In this document: positions 5,682 through 11,207 of the stretch, one piece after another
Layout: every line of letters starts with the position of its first letter
How positions within the stretch are numbered: the first letter of the stretch is position 1
Assembly (NCBI GenBank): GCA_019233415.1
Contig: JAFAMK010000424.1
Location: forward strand, 1 to 11,207
Direction of reading: 5' to 3'
Source: Vulcanimicrobiota bacterium
GTDB lineage: Bacteria; Vulcanimicrobiota; Vulcanimicrobiia; Vulcanimicrobiales; Vulcanimicrobiaceae
DNA: 11,207 bases
Position numbers and translations under genes: made by a program
Notes under the pieces: generated by a model
What the model was told of the DNA's origin: nothing
Databases searched by the model: none
What the model saw: the letters and a program-made list of their open reading frames with translations, nothing else

Positions 5682-7096
5682 GTCGTCTCCTTCAGAAGGG
5701 CGCGGCCGGCGGCGAGGACCGCCTCGACCAGGACGGCGAGGTCCTCTTCGTTTGTTCGGTGATTGACGATGCAGGCACGCAGCGCGCGGCGGCCGGCGAT
5801 TCGAGTCGTACTCGGCACGGCGGTGCCGCTCTCCTGGACCTCCACGGCAATCGCCTCGTTCATGGCATCGAGCGCCGCCTCATCGAGGCCTGCGGCGCGG
5901 TACCGGAAGCAGACGACGTTCAGCGGGACCGGCGCAAGTAGCTCCAGCTCGGGCTCGCGCGCGATCCGCTCGGCCAGCGCGCTGGCGAGCGCGCAGGTCC
6001 GGGCGATCGACGCGCCGAGGCGCGCGAGGCCGTAGTGGCGGAGCGTGAACCAGACTTTCAGCGCGCGGAATTCCCGCGACAACTCCAATCCGTAGTCGGC
6101 GAACCAGGGCGCGCCGGCCGCGGCGCCACGCTCGCCGCGTGTCAAGTAGGCGGGCGAAGAGGCAAAGGCCGCGCGATGGGCACCTGCGTCGTGGAAGAGG
6201 ACGCAGCCGACCGCGTACGGCGCGTGGAGCCATTTGTGCGCGTCGAAGGCGAGCGAGTCCGCGCGCGCGATCCCTTCGACGAGGTATGCGTGTTCGGGGC
6301 TCGCCGCGGCGAGTGCACCGAAGGCGCCGTCGACGTGGAACCAGAGTTGTTCCTCGGAGCACAGGGTCGCGAGCGCGTCCAGCGGATCGAACGCGCCGGT
6401 GTCGACGCTGCCGGCGGTCCCGACGACGAGGAACGGGTGGTTGCCCTCCGCGCGGTCGGTCGCGATCCGGTCGCGCAGCGCGGCCGGATTCATCCCGCGT
6501 CCGGGCTCGGTCGGGATCAAACGCAGCGCGGTACTCCCGATTCCTGCGATCCGCAGCGCCTTCGCGACCGAGTCGTGGACCGCGCTCGACGCGTACGCCG
6601 TCAGCCGCGCCTCACCGCGTGCTGCTTCGCGGGCTGCGACGACGGCGAGGAGGTTCCCCATCGACGTTCCGCTGGTCAGAATTCCGCTCGCGCTCGTCGG
6701 GAAGCCGAACAGTTCCCGGAACCAGCCGACGACCTGTCGTTCAACGTACACGGCGGCGTGTTCGCGGCCGCCGACGTTCGCATTCATCCCGGCCGCCAGC
6801 AGTTCGGCCAGGATTCCCGCCGGGGTTCCCGCGCCGTGGACCCAGCCGAAGAACCGCGGGTGCGCGTTCCCGGTCGGGTACGGTCGGATCGTTTCCGCGA
6901 ACGCCGCGTACGTCGCTTCCAGCGGTTCGCCTTCGCGCGGCAGCGGCGTGGTCAGCGCAGCCTTCACTTCGTCCGGGACGGGCCGCCAGGCCGGCTCGTC
7001 GCGCAGGCGCGTGAGGTCGTCCACGACGTCGTCCACCGCGGCGTGAAGGGTGCGGCGGTACGACTCCCAGTCGGTCGGGTCGAGGCTGTCGCTCAC
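5678..7096 (-). CDS. Group II pyridoxal-phosphate-dependent amino acid decarboxylase
   Basis: A 472-residue cytosolic enzyme of the aromatic-L-amino-acid/glutamate decarboxylase fold, expected to turn an amino acid into its amine. Family landmarks are NAHPRFFGWVHG (77-88), GILTSGTSMGNLLAV (138-152, phosphate binding), His174 (which should stack on the PLP ring), GTAGSVDTGAFDPL (226-239), WFHVDGAFG with Asp256 (pairs with the pyridine nitrogen) and DAHKWLHAPY with the Schiff-base Lys288. A C-terminal ELSREFRALKVWFTLRHYG segment is also typical. Length matches aromatic decarboxylases (about 470-490). The substrate cannot be read from the sequence; tyrosine, tryptophan, DOPA or an unusual amino acid are all possible. 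The GTG start at 7094-7096 overlaps the ATP-grasp stop as GTGA and has no strong ribosome-binding site of its own, so coupling is likely. Confidence 0.92.
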   Translation of the reverse strand: MSDSLDPTDWESYRRTLHAAVDDVVDDLTRLRDEPAWRPVPDEVKAALTTPLPREGEPLEATYAAFAETIRPYPTGNAHPRFFGWVHGAGTPAGILAELLAAGMNANVGGREHAAVYVERQVVGWFRELFGFPTSASGILTSGTSMGNLLAVVAAREAARGEARLTAYASSAVHDSVAKALRIAGIGSTALRLIPTEPGRGMNPAALRDRIATDRAEGNHPFLVVGTAGSVDTGAFDPLDALATLCSEEQLWFHVDGAFGALAAASPEHAYLVEGIARADSLAFDAHKWLHAPYAVGCVLFHDAGAHRAAFASSPAYLTRGERGAAAGAPWFADYGLELSREFRALKVWFTLRHYGLARLGASIARTCALASALAERIAREPELELLAPVPLNVVCFRYRAAGLDEAALDAMNEAIAVEVQESGTAVPSTTRIAGRRALRACIVNHRTNEEDLAVLVEAVLAAGRALLKETT

Positions 7097-8238
7097 GCGG
7101 TGATCCGGCGGCGGACCATCGCGTCGAGCGCCTCGAGGATGCGCGGCACGTAAATGCGCTTGTAGCCGAACAGCGCCGGATCGTCGAGCATGTGGATGAT
7201 CAGCGCGTTGTCGGCTTCGAAGATCAGCAGCTTGCCGTCGCCGTCGATCGCGCAGTCGATCCCGACGTAGTCGAGCGGCAGCAGCGACGCCGCCTCGCGC
7301 AGCGCGTCGCCAAGGTCGCCATTGAATACGCTGGCGATGTCGGTGAGAAACGCGTGTTCTTCGTCGCGCATCCAGCGGTGCTCGGCCATCGGCGCGTTGT
7401 AGTAGTGAACCATCCAGTTCGGCGAGATCGCGAGGTGGAACGGGAACGCCTCGCCGGCCACGAAGACGATCCGGTACTTGCGGAAGAAGCCGTCCGCGCT
7501 GCGGTAGTCGATGAACGGCGCGACGTAGAGCTGCTCCGCCGGCATCTCGGCGAGATACGTCGCGCGCTGCGCGTCGTCGTCGATCTTCGTCAGCCCGTGG
7601 CCGCCGTGCGAGTCGACCGGCCGTACGATGTGTGGCGTCGGAAATCCGTCGGCCGCATACGCCGCGCGCGCGAGACGCGTCGTCGTCACGACGCGGCAGT
7701 GCGCCGCGCCGGCGAAGGTTGCCGCCAGCGAGACGCGCCCGAGCCGCGCGATCTGCGCGGGCTCGTTGATCACCGGCTTGCCCGCGCTCGCCGCGAACCG
7801 CTCGGCGAAGGCGAGGTGCGCGGCGGCCTTGTCCGACTCGCCGATCGCCACGAAGACCGCGTCGTGGTCCGGGAGCGCCGGGGCGGGCCGTTCGGGGTCG
7901 ACGTACCAGCGGTGCAGCGTCACCCGGCGCGCGTCGAAGAGCAGGTCGGCGGGCGTGTTGGCCTCGTACAGGCCGGGCGCGCAGAGGACCAGCAGCGCGT
8001 AGTCCTGGTGGACCGAGGCCGGCGTCGAGTGGACCGGCGCCAGGGCGAGCGCCGCGCGCTGGTGGGCGAGCGCGAGGTCGGGCTGGCGGAGGATTTGGGC
8101 GACCTCGTAGATGCCGAGGTGAGCGTCGACGGCTCGCTCGTCTCGCTCGACGGCCTCGAGGAATGCGGCGAGGGCCTCGTCGAGGCGCCCGGCCCGGGCG
8201 AGGTCGCGGCCGCGGGCGGTCGAGATCGTGGCATCCAT
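7093..8238 (-). CDS. TPR domain fused to an ATP-grasp ligase
   Basis: A 381-residue protein and first gene of the three-gene operon. Residues about 5-70 form one or two tetratricopeptide-like helical repeats (ARGRDLARAGRLDEALAAFL; QPDLALAHQRAALALAP). The rest resembles RimK/glutathione synthetase-type ATP-grasp enzymes, which join a carboxylate to an amine using ATP: RPVDSHGGHGLTK (206-218, nucleotide loop), FRKYRIVFV (252-260), and YVGIDCAIDGDGKLLIFEADNA (324-345), in which Glu341 and Asn344 are the likely metal ligands. I know this TPR/ATP-grasp pairing only as an uncharacterised architecture. I chose ATG 8238 because AAGGA lies eight bases upstream (8247-8251); a GTG at 8274 would add 12 residues without a clear site. 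The adjacent decarboxylase could make the amine partner, but the reaction is unknown. Confidence 0.85.
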   Translation of the reverse strand: MDATISTARGRDLARAGRLDEALAAFLEAVERDERAVDAHLGIYEVAQILRQPDLALAHQRAALALAPVHSTPASVHQDYALLVLCAPGLYEANTPADLLFDARRVTLHRWYVDPERPAPALPDHDAVFVAIGESDKAAAHLAFAERFAASAGKPVINEPAQIARLGRVSLAATFAGAAHCRVVTTTRLARAAYAADGFPTPHIVRPVDSHGGHGLTKIDDDAQRATYLAEMPAEQLYVAPFIDYRSADGFFRKYRIVFVAGEAFPFHLAISPNWMVHYYNAPMAEHRWMRDEEHAFLTDIASVFNGDLGDALREAASLLPLDYVGIDCAIDGDGKLLIFEADNALIIHMLDDPALFGYKRIYVPRILEALDAMVRRRITA

Positions 8239-8559
8239 CGCTCTCGTCCTTCGGCGCCGAGGGAACCCGTCCACACCTGGGGACGATAGCTATTTACAAG
8301 GGACCCCCGGGGGGGTACCATAGCGGTCGGACTTCGCGAGACCCCGCGCGCGTATAGAGCGTGGGGCCGCGGGCGATCCGAGTTGAGGGGGCGGCGCGCC
8401 CTACGCGCCATCGCAGCAGAACGTCCGTTCGGTCACCGAGGAGGGCCGTGCCGGCAAGAGTCTGCTGATAGGTCGACGACGAGACGGTGTACCGCACACG
8501 TCGTGCGACGAGCCTGGAGGTGGGATTCTCCCAACCGAGCCCGAGGAGTCAGAAAAAAA
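8239..8559. promoter_or_regulatory. Divergent intergenic region between the ATP-grasp operon and speD
   Basis: These 321 bases hold no convincing ORF. They must carry the promoters of the leftward operon and of speD. Near the left side is a nested symmetry: the palindrome ATAGCTAT (8286-8293), an ACCCCC/GGGGGT inverted repeat with a two-base centre (8303-8316), and a further ATAGC (8320-8324) that can pair with GCTAT (8289-8293). A TATAGA at 8353-8358 is a possible plus-strand -10, without a good -35. The 3' part is the speD leader, listed separately. No sigma-70 promoter can be assigned with confidence. Confidence 0.4.
8493..8548 (+). promoter_or_regulatory. speD leader: two hairpins followed by GAGGAG ribosome-binding site
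   Basis: Hairpin one is CGCAC-ACGTC-GTGCG (8493-8507). Hairpin two is GGTGGGA-TTC-TCCCA with a bulged A and closing CC (8519-8536). GAGGAG follows at 8543-8548, with an A-rich spacer of 11 bases to the TTG start. Such a leader could serve post-transcriptional control by polyamine or AdoMet level, but it matches no riboswitch class that I can recognise. Confidence 0.35.
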
Positions 8560-8976
8560 TTGAAAGCACTCGGTACGCACATCGTCTGCGAGCTGTCCGG
8601 CTGTGATGCCGCGAAGCTCACCGACGTCGACGCGGTCCGTGCGATGATGGAGAGTGCCGCCCGAGCGGCCAACGCGTCCATCGTCACGACGGCCTTCCAC
8701 CGCTTCCAGCCCCAGGGGGTTTCCGGAGTGGTGGTGATCGAGGAATCGCACTTGTCGATCCACACGTGGCCCGAGACGGGCTACGCCGCGATGGACTTCT
8801 ACACGTGCGGAGACCATACCGATCCGTGGGCGGCGTGCGAATACGCCGCGGAGGCGCTCGACGCCAAGACCATGTTGACCACCGAGGTGAAGCGAGGAAT
8901 CGAGGCCGGTCCCGGCCGCTTCACCCACGTCGTCACGACCGAGCACGACACCCGCGAGCTGGCCGCTACGGCCTAG
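8560..8976 (+). CDS. speD: S-adenosylmethionine decarboxylase proenzyme, prokaryotic class 1B
   Basis: A 138-residue proenzyme that cleaves itself to make a pyruvoyl cofactor and then decarboxylates S-adenosylmethionine, supplying aminopropyl groups for spermidine. The start is TTG 8560, giving (M)KALGTHIVCELSGCD, the typical SpeD N-terminus; longer in-frame starts upstream encode unrelated Arg-rich sequence. Self-cleavage should fall between Glu62 and Ser63 in EESHLSIHTWPE. His68 and Cys83 (FYTCGD), the residues known in Thermotoga SpeD to act in processing and catalysis, fall at the same numbers. The length fits class 1B. No speE is in the window. GAGGAG lies 11 bases upstream, and an A-rich spacer precedes the start. 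A strong terminator follows the stop, so speD appears to be monocistronic. Confidence 0.96.
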   Translation: MKALGTHIVCELSGCDAAKLTDVDAVRAMMESAARAANASIVTTAFHRFQPQGVSGVVVIEESHLSIHTWPETGYAAMDFYTCGDHTDPWAACEYAAEALDAKTMLTTEVKRGIEAGPGRFTHVVTTEHDTRELAATA

Positions 8977-9006
8977 CTCCTCCTTCGGGAAACCCGGCTC
9001 TGGGAG

Positions 9007-9038
9007 AAAAAGCCCGCGGCAGGCGCCGCGGGCTTTTT
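9007..9038 (+). terminator. Intrinsic terminator after speD
   Basis: A perfect 14-base inverted repeat, aaaaagcccgcggc and gccgcgggcttttt, is separated by a four-base aggc loop and ends in T5, 30 bases after the speD stop. The A5 on the other side means it could also act on the minus strand. It insulates speD from the gene at 9110. Confidence 0.95.
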
Positions 9039-9055
9039 CCGTGTGACGGAGCCGT

Positions 9056-9072
9056 CGTTACCGGTCCGTTAC
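9056..9072. repeat. Tandem CGTTAC direct repeat in the promoter region of the 9110 gene
   Basis: CGTTAC occurs at 9056-9061 and again at 9067-9072, an 11-base period (one helical turn). The wider match cgttaccgg/cgttacggg is 8 of 9. It lies 38-54 bases upstream of the ATG at 9110, between the speD terminator and the ribosome-binding site, a suitable place for an activator or repressor site. The role is inferred. Confidence 0.35.
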
Positions 9073-9109
9073 GGGCATGTCGTATCGTCCTCGCGAGGAG
9101 GATGAACCC

Positions 9110-9697
9110 ATGAACGACGTGACCATCCACATCAACCACCCGGCCGCGACCGCCGATGGAGCGGCAGTGGCCGCCAATGCAGCGGCGGCGGTCGCGATTC
9201 TGCCTGACGATCCCGACGTCGATGAGCCTTGGTACGTAGCGGCGAAGCCAGAACAGAAGGTCCCGCAGAACAAGAACGCGGCGGCGCTCTCGCTTAGCGA
9301 CACACTCACGTGCGGCCAGGCGCTTCTGGCGGCTCTCAACACAAATCTCGAATTGCGCCTGCAGTACTACAACATCTCGCGTACCTGGCACAAGGCCCAG
9401 AACGGCGGCACGGGGGGCGGCGAGTTCGGGCAGCAGTGGCTGGCGCTTCTGAACAAGGCGGTGCCCCAATACCAGAGCCAGAACCTCAATACCAACGACT
9501 TCGCGAACCTGCACCGGTACGTGTTCTTCACGCTGCGCCGCACGATGCTCGCGATCACCGGACACGACGTCGATCCCGATTCGGTCGCGACGGCGACGAG
9601 CACGACACGCTCGTTCCACTGGGTGCCGAACGATAGCAGCGCGGCCGGTGGGACGTTCTCGACGGTCGAGCTAGGACTCTCTGACGGGGCGCCCTAG
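9110..9697 (+). CDS. Hypothetical protein, family not recognised
   Basis: A 195-residue protein without signal peptide or membrane segment. Residues 1-58 look disordered: an Ala-rich stretch (12-29), then an acidic DDPDVDEPWY (33-42) and a Lys/Gln/Asn-rich part. Residues 60-150 look folded and helical, with LTCGQALLAALNTNLELRLQYY (66-87), SRTWHKAQ (90-97), EFGQQWLALLNKAVPQYQ (105-122) and DFANLHRYVFFTLRRTMLAITGHD (130-153). The tail (154-195) is Ser/Thr-rich. It has a single Cys (68) and many Asn/Gln. ATG 9110 follows a perfect AGGAGG (9096-9101) at eight bases, so the upstream ATG at 9077 is rejected and the gene is probably well translated. It ends convergently inside the LuxR-type gene (27-bp overlap). 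No function can be assigned. Confidence 0.8.
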   Translation: MNDVTIHINHPAATADGAAVAANAAAAVAILPDDPDVDEPWYVAAKPEQKVPQNKNAAALSLSDTLTCGQALLAALNTNLELRLQYYNISRTWHKAQNGGTGGGEFGQQWLALLNKAVPQYQSQNLNTNDFANLHRYVFFTLRRTMLAITGHDVDPDSVATATSTTRSFHWVPNDSSAAGGTFSTVELGLSDGAP

Positions 9698-11207
9698 GAT
9701 CGCGTGCGCCAGCGCGCTCCGCGAGCGCACGCCGAGCTTGCGGAAGATTTTGGTGAGGTGCACCTCGACCGTGCGTTCGCTCATCCGGGCGCAGGTCGCA
9801 ATCTCGCGGTTCGAGAGCCCTTGCGCCGCGAGTTCGGCAACGTCGCGTTCGCGTGCGGTCAGCGCGGCCCTTGGAGCCGGTACGTCGAGGGTGAAGCCGA
9901 GCCGACGAGCGAGCGCGACGTCCGCCGCGCGGGGGATCGGCAGCGCGAGGCCAGCGAGCATCGCGAACGCCGGCGCGTCCAGCGCGTCGAAGCTGTCGCG
10001 CGCGCGCCGCAGCGCCGTTGCGTCGCGAAGGAGCGTCCCGCTTGCAAGGTCGTGCTGCGCGCGGTGCCATCTCGACCCGAACACGTCCAGCACATCTAGT
10101 GCCTGCGCGCAGCGTTCGCGGCCGAGTTGCGGCGCCAACAGCGAAACCGAGAGCGGGATCCCGCCGAACAGGTACGGCATGGGCAGCGTGTCGAGCGCGC
10201 TGGCGACAAAGGCGCGAACGTCACCGGGTACGTTCGCGCCTGCGTTCGCGCAGGCGATCCAGTACCAGCTCGACGCCGCGATCGCGTGTCGCCGCCGACC
10301 GTGCGCGATCAGCGCGCGGAGCGACCGCAGCGTTCGCTCCGGCGCCGCCACGGCTCGGCGCGCGAGCGCCGTGAAGAGCAGCCGCGCATCCAAGATCGCG
10401 TACGGCTCCTCGAACGTCGGATCGTCGAGCGGAAGCTGTGCGACGATCGCGTCCGCCTCGGTCCAGCTTCCCTCGTTGAACCGCCGCACGATGCGCAGGG
10501 CTGTCCCGGTGGCATAGGAGCCGCGGTCGCCGTCGGCACCCCAGCCGTCGTCCGCATGGGTGAGTGCGGCGTTTCCCGCGGAGAAGAGCCCGAGCATCGC
10601 GTCGAGTGCCGCGTCGCCGCGCGCCAGACGTGCGTGGTGCGTTCCCAGGCCGGCCTGATACGCCTCGAAGTGAGATCGTGCCAACGCGTCGTCACCGCGC
10701 AAACCAGCGGTGAAGCTGAGTGCGCGGTGATCGGCCCAGCGCGGAGCGAGCGTCGCGACGTCACGCTCGACGACCTCAACGCGACCGGAGAACGCGTACG
10801 CCGCCAGTCGCGCGGTGCGCAGGGTCGCGAGCGGTGTGGCCGCGTCGGCCTCGAGGAGCGATTCGACGCGCTGCCACAACACCTCGAGTTCGGCGAACCG
10901 CTCGAGTGTCAACGCGACCGAACAGTACGAGGTCAGAATCTCGGCCGCCGCGGATGCGTCGCCGCGCTCGATCGCATCGCGCAGTTCGGCGCGCAGAAAC
11001 GTCGCAGCTTCCTCGTCGCGCGCCAGCTGCTGCAGGCATCCGGCGTAGTCGACGATGCACGTGGTCGGCAGCGGGCGCGGCGCGTGACGCAGTGCGATCG
11101 CGAAGTGGTCGAGTGCGGTCAGCAGGGAGCCCGAGGCGGTGAGGACGCGGCCGAGGCGGAGTGCAAGCGAGGTGGCGGTCGCGTCGTCGCCGCAGCCGCG
11201 CGCGCAA
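9671..11207 (-). CDS. LuxR-family transcriptional regulator with helical-repeat body (N-terminal part outside window)
   Basis: A DNA-binding regulator, open from the right window edge to TAG at 9671-9673, with about 512 codons visible. The C-terminal LuxR/GerE helix-turn-helix covers about 9674-9862: LTARERDVAELAAQGLSNREIA, then MSERTVEVHLTKIFRKLGVRSRSAL. The rest is Ala/Leu/Arg-rich helical sequence resembling the TPR-like body of MalT/LAL-type regulators (for example SLLTALDHFAIALRHAPRP and RDEEAATFLRAELRDAIERG). The frame stays open beyond the first in-frame TTG at 10912, so a start there is unlikely and the true start lies beyond the window. An N-terminal ATPase domain is expected for the LAL type but cannot be seen. 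Its 3' end overlaps the convergent 9110-9697 gene by 27 bases. The inducer and targets are unknown. Confidence 0.88.
   Translation of the reverse strand, partial: CARGCGDDATATSLALRLGRVLTASGSLLTALDHFAIALRHAPRPLPTTCIVDYAGCLQQLARDEEAATFLRAELRDAIERGDASAAAEILTSYCSVALTLERFAELEVLWQRVESLLEADAATPLATLRTARLAAYAFSGRVEVVERDVATLAPRWADHRALSFTAGLRGDDALARSHFEAYQAGLGTHHARLARGDAALDAMLGLFSAGNAALTHADDGWGADGDRGSYATGTALRIVRRFNEGSWTEADAIVAQLPLDDPTFEEPYAILDARLLFTALARRAVAAPERTLRSLRALIAHGRRRHAIAASSWYWIACANAGANVPGDVRAFVASALDTLPMPYLFGGIPLSVSLLAPQLGRERCAQALDVLDVFGSRWHRAQHDLASGTLLRDATALRRARDSFDALDAPAFAMLAGLALPIPRAADVALARRLGFTLDVPAPRAALTARERDVAELAAQGLSNREIATCARMSERTVEVHLTKIFRKLGVRSRSALAHAILGRPVRES

Noticed and set aside
6035..7153. 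372-residue plus-strand ORF opposite the PLP decarboxylase
   Set aside because: The sense strand encodes a complete decarboxylase with all catalytic residues. The antisense frame is Arg-rich and motif-free.
7192..8289. 365-residue plus-strand ORF opposite the ATP-grasp gene
   Set aside because: It is a shadow of the ATP-grasp gene, with low-complexity Arg/Val composition and no recognisable domain.
8303..8316. C5/G7 dyad as an intrinsic terminator
   Set aside because: The loop would be two bases and no T-run follows on either strand. It lies in a divergent promoter region where no transcript should end.
8383..8559. Upstream in-frame start giving a 197-residue SpeD
   Set aside because: The added part is Arg-rich and unlike any SpeD N-terminus. 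TTG 8560 gives the family-typical start and puts Ser63, His68 and Cys83 at the expected numbers.
9077..9109. Upstream ATG for the 9110 gene
   Set aside because: That ATG would place the perfect AGGAGG inside the coding region. The ATG at 9110 has ideal spacing from it.
1..11207. CRISPR arrays, tRNA or rRNA genes, insertion sequences
   Set aside because: No regularly spaced repeats, no cloverleaf or rRNA-like segments and no transposase or terminal inverted repeats were seen on reading both strands.

Overview
The window is a gene-dense, GC-rich (roughly two-thirds G+C by eye) bacterial chromosome segment. Start codons are often GTG or TTG, genes overlap by 1-4 bases, and long antisense ORFs are plentiful, as expected at this composition. 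I found no rRNA, tRNA, CRISPR array, transposase or phage gene. The gene content (two-domain cytidine deaminase, class 1B SpeD, SufB, Ior-type molybdenum hydroxylase) does not fix the phylum. An uncultured high-GC lineage such as Eremiobacterota, or an actinobacterium-like organism, would fit, but this is a weak guess.

Left block (1-2161, all minus strand): an ArgZ/AgrE-like guanidino-group hydrolase, then the small [2Fe-2S] subunit and the start of the large molybdopterin subunit of an isoquinoline 1-oxidoreductase-type hydroxylase. The two hydroxylase subunits share a one-base TGATG stop/start. The small subunit has a TTG start behind a perfect AGGAGG that lies inside a predicted hairpin. 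The large subunit is cut by the window edge.

Middle block (2162-4753): a divergent intergenic region with a perfect 20-bp inverted repeat leads to a small acidic ORF on the plus strand. Then comes a Rieske ferredoxin (minus) and a secreted FKBP-type prolyl isomerase (plus), whose start codons overlap on one CATG. A stand-alone sufB (minus) follows, with two dyad symmetries just upstream.

Right-centre block (4842-8238, minus): a three-gene operon of a TPR/ATP-grasp fusion, a group II PLP decarboxylase and a two-domain cytidine deaminase, joined by two 4-base GTGA overlaps. It is transcribed divergently from speD (S-adenosylmethionine decarboxylase, pyruvoyl type), which has a TTG start, a hairpin-bearing leader and a strong intrinsic terminator at 9007-9038.

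Right end (9110-11207): an unrecognised 195-residue protein with an excellent ribosome-binding site converges on, and overlaps by 27 bp, the 3' end of a large LuxR-type regulator with a helical-repeat body. The regulator's 5' end lies outside the window.

Most of the content is recognisable metabolism. The less familiar elements are the ATP-grasp/decarboxylase/deaminase operon next to speD, the unrecognised 9110-9697 gene, and several dyads placed at start sites and in divergent promoters.
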